From the NCBI GenBank assembly GCA_017619535.1, contig JAFZSD010000048.1, positions 1 to 33,581 of the forward strand: 33,581 bases of DNA. Direction: 5' to 3'. The position numbers and the translations under genes were made by a program. The notes beneath the pieces were generated by a model. The model made no database searches. It saw nothing but the letters and a program-made list of their open reading frames with translations, and was not told the DNA's origin. The DNA is from Oscillospiraceae bacterium (GTDB lineage: Bacteria > Bacillota > Clostridia > Oscillospirales > Oscillospiraceae). Position 1 is the first letter of the stretch, and each line of letters opens with the position of its first letter. Positions 1-7,372 of this stretch are shown piece by piece.

Positions 1-457
1 CGTTGCCCCAGAGAGTGGTGTTGGCAGTCTTCGGAGCGACGCGGGAGATGGAGTAGTTACCGCCCTGGGTGGTGGTGGGCAGCATGATGGCGGAGTTAAG
101 GAGCTTGGCCTCAGCAATAGCCTCGAGAGCGAAACGCTCGGAGATGGACTTCGCGCTGAGAGCAGCCTCATAGTTCTCGTAGTAGCCGCCGAGGACAGCG
201 TCGTAGACTTCTGCGGAATCATCGTAGTAGTCTGCCGGATCGTAATCCCAGACGTCCACGGCGAGCTTGTCGCCATTGTCGTCCGCGGGCTGCTCATCGG
301 GCTTGTCAGCCGGAGTGTTGTCAGCCGGGGTGTTGTCTGCGGGGGTGTTGTCTGCGGGCGTGGTGTCAGCAGGGGTGCTGTTGCCGCAGGCGGCCAGACC
401 AAAGACCATGGCGAGAGCCAGGACCAAAGTCAGAAGCCTAATGATTTTCTTGCTCAT
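1..457 (-). CDS. Lipoprotein, probable peptide-type ABC solute-binding protein (partial, runs off window start)
   Basis: The gene starts at the ATG at 457 with AGGAGG about 12 nt upstream; 152 codons are visible and the frame is still open at base 1. Residues 1-25 form a lipoprotein signal peptide (MSKKIIRLL, hydrophobic core, LAAC lipobox), so the mature protein should be anchored on the outside of the membrane. A low-complexity PADNT repeat linker follows, then an acidic/Tyr-rich stretch (WDYDPADYYDD) and a segment containing AIAEAKLLNSAIMLP and ISRVAPKTANTTLWGN. That last part resembles, from memory, extracellular solute-binding proteins of oligopeptide ABC transporters in Clostridia. The transporter assignment is tentative because most of the protein lies outside the window. 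Confidence 0.6.
   Translation of the reverse strand, partial: MSKKIIRLLTLVLALAMVFGLAACGNSTPADTTPADNTPADNTPADNTPADKPDEQPADDNGDKLAVDVWDYDPADYYDDSAEVYDAVLGGYYENYEAALSAKSISERFALEAIAEAKLLNSAIMLPTTTQGGNYSISRVAPKTANTTLWGN
305..379. repeat. Five tandem 15-bp units coding for a PADNT linker
   Basis: Five consecutive 15-nt units (starting 305, 320, 335, 350 and 365; consensus GTCNGCNGGGGTGTT on the plus strand) lie inside the lipoprotein gene. They encode a Pro/Ala/Asp/Asn/Thr linker between the lipidated cysteine and the folded domain. The units differ mainly at third codon positions, so this is an in-frame minisatellite under protein-level constraint and not a mobile or CRISPR repeat. Confidence 0.85.
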
Positions 458-550
458 GCTTTTTGTATTCCTCCTATAAATGATTTCTTACTTAAGCCAA
501 CAAACTTTATTATTCGCCTAAAGAGCGCATAATAACATATTGTGCTACCA

Positions 551-580
551 ATTATATACATAATCCTCCGCAAATATCAA
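551..580 (-). promoter_or_regulatory. Promoter for the lipoprotein gene at 457
   Basis: On the minus strand TTGATA (580-575) and TATAAT (556-551) are separated by 18 nt. The -10 is about 95 nt upstream of the start codon. The -35 falls in the loop of the hairpin at 562-597, so the terminator of the upstream opuC operon and this promoter are interleaved. Confidence 0.6.
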
Positions 581-597
581 GAGTTTTGCGGAGGATT
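562..597 (-). terminator. Perfect 13-bp hairpin, probable terminator of the opuC operon
   Basis: AATCCTCCGCAAA (562-574) and TTTGCGGAGGATT (585-597) are perfect inverted repeats around a 10-nt loop. The hairpin lies about 125 nt past the end of the ABC ATPase gene. The following T-tract on the minus strand is short (TTATGTATATAATT), so termination efficiency is uncertain. Confidence 0.55.
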
Positions 598-723
598 TCT
601 TTCAATTTGATTAACTTTCTCTTAACAGATGAATAACAGAGGCCGCGTTTTTGTATATTTCGGCCGTTAGGGGCGGCTTCGGCCGCCCGTATTCATTTTC
701 CGCCGACCCGTGCAGGAAACAAC

Positions 724-1458
724 TTACTTGCGGTCCTCGATGAGCTCCCTTATGAAATCGTCGGCCGGTGCCGCGGCGATACGCTCCGGCGTATCCAGCT
801 GGGATATCCTTCCGGACTCCATGACCAGCACCCTGTCTCCCAGGCGGAAAGCCTCCCCTATGTCGTGGGTGACGAACAGGACCGTGAGTCCCAGCTCGTC
901 CCGCAGGCTGCGGAGCTCGTCCTGCAGGGACCGCCTGGTTATCTCGTCCACGGAACCGAAGGGCTCGTCCATCAGCATTATCGAGGGCCTTGCCGCCAGC
1001 GCCCGCGCTATGCCGACTCTCTGGCGCTGCCCGCCGGACAGCTCCGAAGGATAACGTCCGGCCAGCTCCGGCTCGAGGCCCACCGTCTTCAGCAGGCAGG
1101 CGACCTCCAGGCGTTCCGTCTCCCTGTCCCACATCCTTGAGAGGGACGGCGTGTACGCGATGTTCTTCCCTACGGTCATATGGGGAAAAAGGCCCGTGCT
1201 CTGGATGACGTATCCGATGCTGCGCCGCAGGGCTATCCTGTCCGTCGCGGAAACGTCCTGTCCCCGGACGTACACCGAACCGGAGTCGGGAGTCAGAAGC
1301 CCGTTCACCAGCTTGAGGGCTGTGGTCTTTCCGCACCCCGACCTTCCGATCATGGTGAGGCACTCCCCTTCCGGCACTTCCAGACAGAAGTCCCTGAGCA
1401 CCGCCGTGTCCCCGTAGGCTTTATTCACATGGTCAAACCTTATGACCGCTTCCGCCAT
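724..1458 (-). CDS. opuCA: Osmoprotectant (glycine betaine/choline) ABC transporter ATP-binding protein
   Basis: 244 aa. The Walker A motif GRSGCGKTT is at residues 38-46, the signature LSGGQ at 140-144, Walker B IMLMDEP at 160-166 and the switch histidine in FVTHD at 198. This is the cytoplasmic ATPase that would energise uptake of betaine-, choline- or carnitine-like compatible solutes. It is the last gene of a three-gene operon and starts 5 nt after the binding-protein stop, with AAGGAG just before the ATG. Many OpuCA/ProV proteins carry C-terminal CBS domains that sense ionic strength; this one ends directly after the ATPase domain, so gating must differ or be absent. The family call is firm; the exact substrate is inferred from the neighbouring binding protein and permease. 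Confidence 0.88.
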   Translation of the reverse strand: MAEAVIRFDHVNKAYGDTAVLRDFCLEVPEGECLTMIGRSGCGKTTALKLVNGLLTPDSGSVYVRGQDVSATDRIALRRSIGYVIQSTGLFPHMTVGKNIAYTPSLSRMWDRETERLEVACLLKTVGLEPELAGRYPSELSGGQRQRVGIARALAARPSIMLMDEPFGSVDEITRRSLQDELRSLRDELGLTVLFVTHDIGEAFRLGDRVLVMESGRISQLDTPERIAAAPADDFIRELIEDRK

Positions 1459-1463
1459 TATCG

Positions 1464-2378
1464 TTACTCCTTGATGATCCCCTTCGATACGAGATACTCG
1501 CGGGCGACGTCCTTCTCGTCGAGCCCTTCCACTTCTACCTTATAATTAAGAGCCGACATCTCGTCGTCGTTCAGGATGCCGTCCATCTTCATGAGGGCCT
1601 TCTCGAGCCCCGGGTACTCCTCGAGGGTGTCCTCGCGGACCACGGTGGAGGCGAAATAGTTCACCTGGAGCTTCAGGTCGTCCTCCAGGGCGACGTACTT
1701 GCCGGAACCGAGCTGGGCGTCGGTGGTATAGCCGTTGGTTACCTGGATGTCGCCGGAATCCAGCGCCTGATACTTGAGGCCGATGTCGATGTCCACGACG
1801 TTGCCGAACTCAAGGCCGTAGGTGTCGCAGACGGCTTTGAAACCGTCGGCGCGCTCGATGTAGTCCGGGTTCCCTCCGAAGGTGAGCTCGCCCGCTACCG
1901 GCGCCAGGTCCGAGGTCTTTACAAGTCCGTATTTGTCCGCAGCTTCCTTGCTGACCGTGACGCAGTAGGTGTTGTTGAACCCGTAGAGGCCGATCCACGT
2001 CATGCCGAACTGCTCGTGATACTGGCTCTTCAGCTGCTTCAGCATCTCGTCGTCATCCACTGAACCAGCCTTGTTGCCCAGGACCAGCACCCAGCCGCTG
2101 GACGTGTACTCGGGGTACAGGTCGAAGTCGCCGTTCACCATGGCGGGATGGATGTTGGACGTGCCGCCGCCTATGCCCTTGGTGATGTTCGTCTTATAAC
2201 CGGTGGAGTCTTCGATGACGAGCGCGAGCATCTCGCCGAGGATGTACTGCTCGGTGATGGGCTTCGTCGCTATCTCGATCGGATCCTTGTCCGCGTTCTT
2301 CGATCCGCATCCCGCAAGGACCGCGGCAAGCATGAGAACCGCACATACTAAAGCGGCCGTTCTTCTCTTATTCATCAT
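1464..2378 (-). CDS. opuCC: Osmoprotectant ABC transporter substrate-binding lipoprotein
   Basis: 304 aa from the ATG at 2378, chosen because AAGGAG sits 6 nt upstream; a second ATG follows immediately. The signal peptide ends in the lipobox LAGC with Cys24. The mature part shows features of the OpuAC/OsmX type-2 periplasmic-binding fold: an early TEQYILGEMLALVIE segment, the GGTSNIHPAMVNGDFDLYPEYTSSGW region, and the late TNGYTTDAQL segment. It would capture betaine/choline-type solutes outside the cell and deliver them to the OpuCB permease. Its start overlaps the permease stop (ATGATGA), indicating translational coupling. Confidence 0.87.
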   Translation of the reverse strand: MMNKRRTAALVCAVLMLAAVLAGCGSKNADKDPIEIATKPITEQYILGEMLALVIEDSTGYKTNITKGIGGGTSNIHPAMVNGDFDLYPEYTSSGWVLVLGNKAGSVDDDEMLKQLKSQYHEQFGMTWIGLYGFNNTYCVTVSKEAADKYGLVKTSDLAPVAGELTFGGNPDYIERADGFKAVCDTYGLEFGNVVDIDIGLKYQALDSGDIQVTNGYTTDAQLGSGKYVALEDDLKLQVNYFASTVVREDTLEEYPGLEKALMKMDGILNDDEMSALNYKVEVEGLDEKDVAREYLVSKGIIKE

Positions 2379-3022
2379 TTCATTCTCCTTTTTTTCCTGT
2401 ATCTCTTTTCCGCCGTTCCCAGCAGCAGGTCCGCCACGATCGCGGTCAGCGCGATGAGAAGGCTCCCTGCGAAAGTCATGGCCGGATTGTATATCGTGAT
2501 GCCCCGGTAGATCGCGACGCCGAGGCCGCCGGCGCCGATGAACGACGCTATGCCGCCGACGGAGATGGTCATGACCACCATGCTCCTGAGCCCGGCGAGT
2601 ATGACGCTGAGCGCCATTGGTAGCTTTATGCGCGTCAGCAGCTGCCGCTTGGTGCTGCCCATGCCCACCGCCGCCTCTATGATGTCCGGATCCACGTTCA
2701 CTATGCCGGTGTACGTGTTCCTGACCATCGGCATCATGCCGTATATGACCAGGGCCGTGACGGCGGTCCTGTTGCCTATGCCGAAAAACGGTATGAGGAT
2801 GCCCAGCAGCGAGATGGCCGGTATGGTATACAGCACGTTGCACACGCCGATGACGGCCGGCGCCAGCTTCGGCCTGTCGGATATCCACACTCCTATCAGG
2901 AGACCGAGCAGACCGGATATGATTATCGCCGTCAGTGCGAGCCTGACGTGGTCCCCCAGCAGGCCGAGGAACCACTGCCACCTTTCGGCGTACAGCGCGA
3001 TCACGGATCTGATGAATTCCAT
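2375..3022 (-). CDS. opuCB: Osmoprotectant ABC transporter permease
   Basis: 215 aa, a typical length for OpuCB/OpuCD. About five membrane segments are visible, beginning around residue 24 (ALTAIIISGLLGLLIGVW). The binding-protein-dependent transport signature lies around AAVGMGSTKRQLLTRIKLPMA near residues 115-135, where the EAA loop contacts the ATPase. It is the first gene of the operon, with AGAGAGG before the ATG and a good promoter upstream. Only one permease is present, whereas OpuB/OpuC systems of Bacillus carry two, so this one probably acts as a homodimer. Confidence 0.88.
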   Translation of the reverse strand: MEFIRSVIALYAERWQWFLGLLGDHVRLALTAIIISGLLGLLIGVWISDRPKLAPAVIGVCNVLYTIPAISLLGILIPFFGIGNRTAVTALVIYGMMPMVRNTYTGIVNVDPDIIEAAVGMGSTKRQLLTRIKLPMALSVILAGLRSMVVMTISVGGIASFIGAGGLGVAIYRGITIYNPAMTFAGSLLIALTAIVADLLLGTAEKRYRKKRRMK

Positions 3023-3063
3023 AATACCTCTCTGATCATCTGTCTTTGCTTACATTATTATAT

Positions 3064-3092
3064 ATTGTAGACCCCGTCTCCTGTTTTGTAAA
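3064..3092 (-). promoter_or_regulatory. Promoter of the opuCB-opuCC-opuCA operon
   Basis: On the minus strand TTTACA (3092-3087) and TACAAT (3069-3064) are spaced by 17 nt, ending about 40 nt upstream of the opuCB start. Confidence 0.6.
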
Positions 3093-3178
3093 GGACAACG
3101 CCCGCCTTTGTCTTAACAGGCTCTTTACGGCCCGCGCCGTTTCCTTTGCACTCCGTTAACGCCTGCCGCTGATATGCT

Positions 3179-3207
3179 CTTTACAGGCGGCGGCGCCGCC
3201 TGTAAAG
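3179..3207. promoter_or_regulatory. 29-nt perfect palindrome upstream of the PH-domain gene
   Basis: CTTTACAGGCGGCG (3179-3192) and CGCCGCCTGTAAAG (3194-3207) are perfect 14-nt inverted repeats around one base. The element ends 8 nt before the GGAGG ribosome binding site of the gene at 3229. It has no T-tract, so it is more likely an operator or a 5' UTR hairpin controlling translation or mRNA stability than a terminator. Confidence 0.5.
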
Positions 3208-3228
3208 CATGATCGGAGGTCAGTTTAT

Positions 3229-3813
3229 ATGGATAGTCGTATCAAGAACCAGCTCGCTCCCGGCGAAGAGATCGTCTGGACCGGCAAGCCTCACCCCTTT
3301 TCCGCAAAGAGCGGAGGCTACGCAAAGTCTCTCAATACCCGCGCGATCATCTGCGCGATAGCGGCAGTCGTACTCATCGCCGCCTACATAATCGCCGCGA
3401 AGGTCTCCAGCGTGAATGTCAGTATCATCGGTATAATCATCTGCATCCTCGTCCCCGCATACATAGCGATGAGCCCGGTCTTCGACGCCCGCCGTCTGCA
3501 GAAAAAGGCGACTTACGCCGTGAGCAACAGGCGTCTTTTCGTTATGCCTGATGAGAAGCACTTCTACACGATGGATCTTGACGAGATCAAAAACATACAG
3601 TACGCAGGCGCCGAAAGCGGCTGCGGACATGTTATCGTCAGCACCGACCCGTCTCTGGCCGCGGCAGACCTCAAGCTGCGCAAGGTCGCGATATCCCCTG
3701 TTCTTCCGGAGGATGCCGCTGCAGGCGCCACTCAGGGGAAGGCGAAGACCGTGGTCCTTTACAACCTCCAGAACCCCGAAGAGGTCATGGGATATCTGCA
3801 GTCTGCAAAGTGA
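3229..3813 (+). CDS. Bacterial PH-domain membrane protein
   Basis: 194 aa. The N-terminus (LAPGEEIVWTGKPHPF) has the conserved GE-x-W-x-G-x-P opening of bacterial PH-domain (bPH) proteins. Two membrane segments follow at about residues 38-62 and 64-84. The PH core then begins with the typical TYAVSNRRLFVM strand pair and continues through MDLDEIKNIQYAG. The domain would face the cytoplasm. The molecular role of this family is not known. GGAGG lies about 9 nt before the ATG. It is monocistronic, between a divergent opuC operon and a strong hairpin terminator. A long palindrome sits in its 5' untranslated region. Confidence 0.75.
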   Translation: MDSRIKNQLAPGEEIVWTGKPHPFSAKSGGYAKSLNTRAIICAIAAVVLIAAYIIAAKVSSVNVSIIGIIICILVPAYIAMSPVFDARRLQKKATYAVSNRRLFVMPDEKHFYTMDLDEIKNIQYAGAESGCGHVIVSTDPSLAAADLKLRKVAISPVLPEDAAAGATQGKAKTVVLYNLQNPEEVMGYLQSAK

Positions 3814-3879
3814 TCATTTAGGATCCCCGGCATCGGATCGCCCGCCCCGGCCCCGATGCGAAAACGTACAGGAAAGCCC

Positions 3880-3944
3880 AAGACGGCGCGGCCGGCACAC
3901 GTTAGTCCTCTCTTTACGTGTGGATCGGCCGCGCCGTCTTTTAT
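3880..3944 (+). terminator. Intrinsic terminator between convergent genes
   Basis: AAGACGGCGCGGCCG (3880-3894) pairs perfectly with 3926-3940 (15 bp). An inner CACACG/CGTGTG stem extends the structure, and TTTTATT follows on the plus strand. It serves the PH-domain gene and may also act on the convergent response regulator, although the minus side lacks a T-tract. Confidence 0.8.
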
Positions 3945-3958
3945 TCGGTCTTCGTCTG

Positions 3959-4660
3959 TCATGGGTCGATATCCGCCATGCGGTATCCGACCCCGGCCTC
4001 GGTGAAGATATACCGCGGCTCCGCCGGGCTGATCTCTATCTTTCTCCGGATGTTCGCCATGTTCACGCGCAGTATCTGGTTCCCGCCTTTCATTCCGGGT
4101 CCCCAGATCTCGCGCATGAGGCGGTCGTAGGTCACCACCTTACCGGCGTATGCCCCCAGGTATGCGACGATACGGAACTCGACCTGCGTAAGCCCCGCGT
4201 CCCTTCCCGAGACGAAAACTCTGCGCTTGTCGTAGTCTATAGTGAGTTCCCCGCATCTGACCGAGCCTTCCTGCACGCCTCCGGATATGCCTCCCGCGTG
4301 TCTGAGCGCAGCGCGGATGCGCGCCGTCAGTTCCGACGGCCCGAAGGGCTTCGTGATATAATCGTCGGCGCCGAGATCGAGCGCCTCAACCTTGTCGCGC
4401 TCCTGCATGCGCGCCGATACGACTATTATCGGCATCTGCGACCAGTTCCGCACAAACTTTATGATGCTGCTCCCGTCCATGTCGGGCAGTCCGAGATCCA
4501 GGATCACGAGATCGGGGCAGCGGGACGTTACCAGCGTCAGCGCCTGCGAGCCGTTTTCCGCGGGGATCACCTCATACCCGTTCACGCGCAGTATGGCGGA
4601 GATAAAACTCCGTATGCTCTGCTCGTCTTCGACGACGAGTATCCTCTCTCTGTATTCCAT
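3959..4660 (-). CDS. KdpE-like OmpR-family response regulator (divergent copy)
   Basis: 233 aa. The receiver domain spans residues 1-120 with acidic pocket E11-D12, phosphoacceptor D55 in VILDLGLPD and the conserved lysine in DYITKPFG near 104. The C-terminal winged helix ends in the KdpE-like sequence RYIFTEAGVGYRMADI. The gene is transcribed away from a KdpD-like kinase and closely resembles the second regulator at 5925-6689, including the same D55 and the same C-terminus. It has no kinase of its own nearby, so it probably shares the kinase at 4834. No kdpFABC genes are in the window, so potassium control should not be assumed. Confidence 0.85.
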   Translation of the reverse strand: MEYRERILVVEDEQSIRSFISAILRVNGYEVIPAENGSQALTLVTSRCPDLVILDLGLPDMDGSSIIKFVRNWSQMPIIVVSARMQERDKVEALDLGADDYITKPFGPSELTARIRAALRHAGGISGGVQEGSVRCGELTIDYDKRRVFVSGRDAGLTQVEFRIVAYLGAYAGKVVTYDRLMREIWGPGMKGGNQILRVNMANIRRKIEISPAEPRYIFTEAGVGYRMADIDP

Positions 4661-4732
4661 GCTGTTCCTCTCCGCCGGGCTTTACGCACATCTTTTTTCC
4701 GGCGAAGATACTCTATCCCTTCCCGACGTTAA

Positions 4733-4777
4733 TTTGCCGCTAAGAAGCGGCAAAGACCCGCAAAGGTTTTTGCAAAT
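4733..4777 (+). promoter_or_regulatory. Hairpin and GCAAA direct repeats, candidate response-regulator operator
   Basis: TTTGCCGCT (4733-4741) and AGCGGCAAA (4746-4754) form a 9-bp inverted repeat. GCAAA recurs at 4750, 4760 and 4772, close to one helical turn apart, which is the pattern expected for an OmpR-type regulator dimer array. The last copy overlaps the -35 of the kinase promoter. Function is inferred from position only. Confidence 0.35.
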
Positions 4778-4798
4778 GAAAGGCTCCCGTGATACTAT
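4770..4798 (+). promoter_or_regulatory. Promoter of the sensor kinase/response regulator operon
   Basis: TTGCAA (4770-4775) and TACTAT (4793-4798) are separated by 17 nt, 36 nt upstream of the kinase start codon. Confidence 0.6.
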
Positions 4799-4833
4799 TA
4801 TATTATTGGAAATATGCACTGGAGGGCCGGCCG

Positions 4834-5928
4834 ATGAAGAAAACGCGTGATCTCAAAAGCTTCCGGGGCCTGCTTTTCATAACCTGGAAGGATGCGCTCA
4901 AAACTCTCGTCATCCTGGCGGCGGCTACCGGTCTGTGCGTCTTTCTCGCAACGCTGTTCGACGACAACAACCCCTTCGCTGCGATGATCTATGTTCTCGC
5001 GGTCGCGGCGGTATCCCGCCTGACAGAGGGGTTCTTATGCGGCGTCATTGCCGCGGTAATCGGCGTTATCTGCGTGAACTACATGTTCACCTACCCGTTT
5101 TACGAGTTCAACCTCGTCCTTACAGGCTATCCCCTCACCTTTTCCGTAATGCTCATAGTCTCGCTCATCATCAGCACGCTTACCACCATGCTCAAGAGGC
5201 AGGAGCTGCTGAAACGCGAGATGGACACGGAAAAAGCCCGCGCGAACCTTCTCCGTTCCGTATCCCACGATCTCCGGACTCCGCTCACCTCCATAACGGG
5301 CGCGTCGTCCGTTCTCCGTGAGAACTGGGAGGACATCGCTCCCGCCGACCGGGACGAGCTTCTCGGAGAGATACACGACGACGCCCGCTGGCTCATAAAC
5401 ATGGTGGAGAACATCCTGTCCGTCACAAAATGCGGGGATGACGGCGCCCGCATCACGAAGTCCATCGAAGCCGTGGAAGAGATAATCGGCGAAGTCGTAG
5501 TAAAGTTCAAAAAGACCTTCCCCGACGTCACGCTCCGCACCTCTATACCGGAATCCGTGCTCCTCGTCCCTATGGACGCCGTGCTGATCGAACAGGTCAT
5601 CATGAACCTTCTTGAAAACGCCGTCCGCCACGGGAACGGCACGACCGAGGTATCTCTTTCCGTCGGTTCCGACTCCCGCAGCGCCGTCTTCACTGTCTTG
5701 GATAACGGAGGAGGCTTTTCTCCGGATATACTTAACGATCTGTGGGGAGAGCCGATAAAGCGGAAGACCGTCGCCGTGACAGCGCCGGATATGAGGCGGG
5801 ATATGGGCATCGGTCTGTCCGTATGCATGACGATCATCAAGGCGCACGGAGGCGTCATTGCCGCAAAGAATACGGAGAGCGGAGCGGCAGTGAGCTTCTC
5901 TCTGCCTCTCGGAGGTGAGCCGCAGTGA
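4834..5928 (+). CDS. KdpD-like sensor histidine kinase lacking the N-terminal Kdp sensor domains
   Basis: 364 aa from the ATG at 4834, preceded by CTGGAGGG; an in-frame ATG at 4789 lacks a ribosome binding site and sits on the promoter. Residues 22-120 carry the four-helix DUF4118 membrane module of KdpD. The phosphoacceptor histidine is His145 in SVSHDLRTPLTSI. The ATPase domain shows the N box NLLENAVRHG, the G1 box DNGGGF and the G2 box GIGLSV. The large N-terminal KdpD and USP domains of full KdpD (about 900 aa) are absent, so the signal must be read by the membrane part or another protein. Its stop overlaps the GTG start of the cognate regulator. Confidence 0.85.
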   Translation: MKKTRDLKSFRGLLFITWKDALKTLVILAAATGLCVFLATLFDDNNPFAAMIYVLAVAAVSRLTEGFLCGVIAAVIGVICVNYMFTYPFYEFNLVLTGYPLTFSVMLIVSLIISTLTTMLKRQELLKREMDTEKARANLLRSVSHDLRTPLTSITGASSVLRENWEDIAPADRDELLGEIHDDARWLINMVENILSVTKCGDDGARITKSIEAVEEIIGEVVVKFKKTFPDVTLRTSIPESVLLVPMDAVLIEQVIMNLLENAVRHGNGTTEVSLSVGSDSRSAVFTVLDNGGGFSPDILNDLWGEPIKRKTVAVTAPDMRRDMGIGLSVCMTIIKAHGGVIAAKNTESGAAVSFSLPLGGEPQ

Positions 5929-6689
5929 GCATCAAGGAACGTATCCTCATCGTCGAGGACGATCACGGCATAAGCATTTTCCTCAAGACGACTCTGAACG
6001 CGCACGGCTATGATGTGATCCTCGCCTCCTCCGGACAGGAGGCGCTGTCGCTGACATCGTCTCACTGCCCGGATCTGATACTGCTTGACCTGGGGCTCCC
6101 CGATATAGACGGGAACGACGTTCTGTCGGAGATACGCAAATGGTCGCGCGTCCCGATCGTCGTCATCTCTGCCCGCTCCTCTGAGGACGACAAGGCGCAC
6201 GCGCTCGATATGGGCGCAGACGACTATCTGACGAAGCCGTTCGGGACAGTCGAGCTGCTGGCCCGCATCCGGACCGCGATCCGCCATACGCGCACCTGTC
6301 TTGAAAACGACGGCATCGCGCGCGACGGGGTGTTCCGCACGGGCGATCTCGCGATCGACTACAGAAAACTCTGCGTCACCGTCAAAGGCAATGACGTGCA
6401 TCTGACGCCGAACGAATACAAGATCGTAGCCCTTCTCGGAAAGCATGCCGGCAGGATCCTCACTTACAACTACATCCTTCGCGAGCTCTGGGGTCCTACC
6501 TCGAGCAGTGACAACAAGGTCCTACGCGTCCATATGGCCAGCATACGGCGGAAGATCGAGGACTCTCCCGTAGAGCCCAGGTATATCTTCACGGAAGCCG
6601 GCGTCGGATACCGCATGGCTGAGGATGCTCAGCAGCAGGGTGAAGACCCGTATGCGACTGCGACTATGGACAACGCGCAATATCCGTAA
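5925..6689 (+). CDS. KdpE-like OmpR-family response regulator (coupled copy)
   Basis: 254 aa. It starts at a GTG that overlaps the kinase stop (GTGA), with GGAGGTGA just upstream. The receiver domain has D55 in LLDLGLPD and the lysine of DYLTKPFG. The DNA-binding winged helix ends in RYIFTEAGVGYRMAED, the same signature as the paralogue at 3959-4660. Translational coupling makes it the primary partner of the KdpD-like kinase. The last 15 or so residues are a non-conserved tail whose coding sequence also holds the promoter of the next gene. Targets are unknown. Confidence 0.87.
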   Translation: MSIKERILIVEDDHGISIFLKTTLNAHGYDVILASSGQEALSLTSSHCPDLILLDLGLPDIDGNDVLSEIRKWSRVPIVVISARSSEDDKAHALDMGADDYLTKPFGTVELLARIRTAIRHTRTCLENDGIARDGVFRTGDLAIDYRKLCVTVKGNDVHLTPNEYKIVALLGKHAGRILTYNYILRELWGPTSSSDNKVLRVHMASIRRKIEDSPVEPRYIFTEAGVGYRMAEDAQQQGEDPYATATMDNAQYP

Positions 6690-6695
6690 TATAAT
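6667..6695 (+). promoter_or_regulatory. Promoter for the gene at 6746, inside the end of the regulator gene
   Basis: TGGACA (6667-6672) and TATAAT (6690-6695) are spaced by 17 nt, giving a start point about 45 nt before the next ATG. Confidence 0.6.
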
Positions 6696-6745
6696 ACTTT
6701 CGTCATTTTCCGGCGGCCGCAGCCGCAGCAAAGGAGTTTGTTTTT

Positions 6746-7276
6746 ATGTATTCCAATATGAAAATGAAAGTCCTCAAGCAAATGGACATCTCCGAAGAGG
6801 AAAAGCAGCTCCGTCTCCTCATGAGCATTCACGGCGACCCGAAGCGCTACGAAGAGGAGCGCGACAAGCTCCACAGGATGATAGCGAGAAAGACTCTCGA
6901 CTACTACTGCAAGGACGGCTACTACGCCTTTTACAAAAACTACAAGGTCGATTACAAGACGGACGACGGCTATACTGTCTGCGTGCGTGAGCACAGCACC
7001 ACGATAACCCACACCACCGAATACGGCACCCTCACCGGCACCGGTTCCACCTGGGACTACATCTTCGACGATCTTACGATGTCGCCCAAACCGAAACTCA
7101 TGCCCCGCCGCGATTACGAAACGATCCGTCAGCGCATGTATGACATACTCGTGTCGGAAAAAGTCGTATATCCTTTCCATCCCCTGCACCACATAGGCCA
7201 TGGCTATTTCGACACGAAGATCTGCATGTTCGGCGCCCAGGATCTCATCGCCGACGAACTAAAAGAGCAGGACTGA
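6746..7276 (+). CDS. Hypothetical cytoplasmic protein
   Basis: 176 aa, family not recognised. AAGGAG lies 9 nt before the ATG, with its own promoter upstream and an intrinsic terminator downstream, so it is a well-supported single-gene unit. The first 50 residues are charged and probably helical (ISEEEKQLRLLMSIHG, YEEERDKLHRMIARK). The middle is Tyr/Thr-rich (YYCKDGYYAFYKNYKVDYK, TTITHTTEYGTLTGTGSTWDY) and probably beta. The C-terminal part has a His cluster (HPLHHIGHG). No signal peptide or membrane segment is visible. No function is proposed. Confidence 0.75.
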   Translation: MYSNMKMKVLKQMDISEEEKQLRLLMSIHGDPKRYEEERDKLHRMIARKTLDYYCKDGYYAFYKNYKVDYKTDDGYTVCVREHSTTITHTTEYGTLTGTGSTWDYIFDDLTMSPKPKLMPRRDYETIRQRMYDILVSEKVVYPFHPLHHIGHGYFDTKICMFGAQDLIADELKEQD

Positions 7277-7298
7277 ACAACCGAACAGAGAATAAAAG

Positions 7299-7334
7299 AG
7301 CTTCCTGCACCGGAACGATGCAGGAAGCTTTTTT
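7299..7334 (+). terminator. Bidirectional intrinsic terminator
   Basis: AGCTTCCTGCA (7299-7309) and TGCAGGAAGCT (7319-7329) form an 11-bp stem followed by six T on the plus strand. An A-rich run on the other side lets it also terminate the convergent S-layer-homology gene. Confidence 0.9.
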
Positions 7335-7372
7335 AGTGCCGTTTCTTATGCTGGAACTGTTCCGGCGGCGGA

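Noticed and set aside
305..379. CRISPR-like array
   Set aside because: The 15-nt units are contiguous with no spacers and are in frame with a coding sequence.
267..479. Small plus-strand protein rich in VLSAG repeats
   Set aside because: It is the antisense reading of the PADNT repeat in the lipoprotein gene and has no ribosome binding site.
5127..6446. 439-codon minus-strand reading frame
   Set aside because: It is antisense across the kinase and response regulator, both of which have full catalytic motifs.
3959..6689. A kdp potassium-transport operon
   Set aside because: Only KdpD-like and KdpE-like proteins are present; no kdpFABC gene is in the window and the kinase lacks the Kdp sensor domains.
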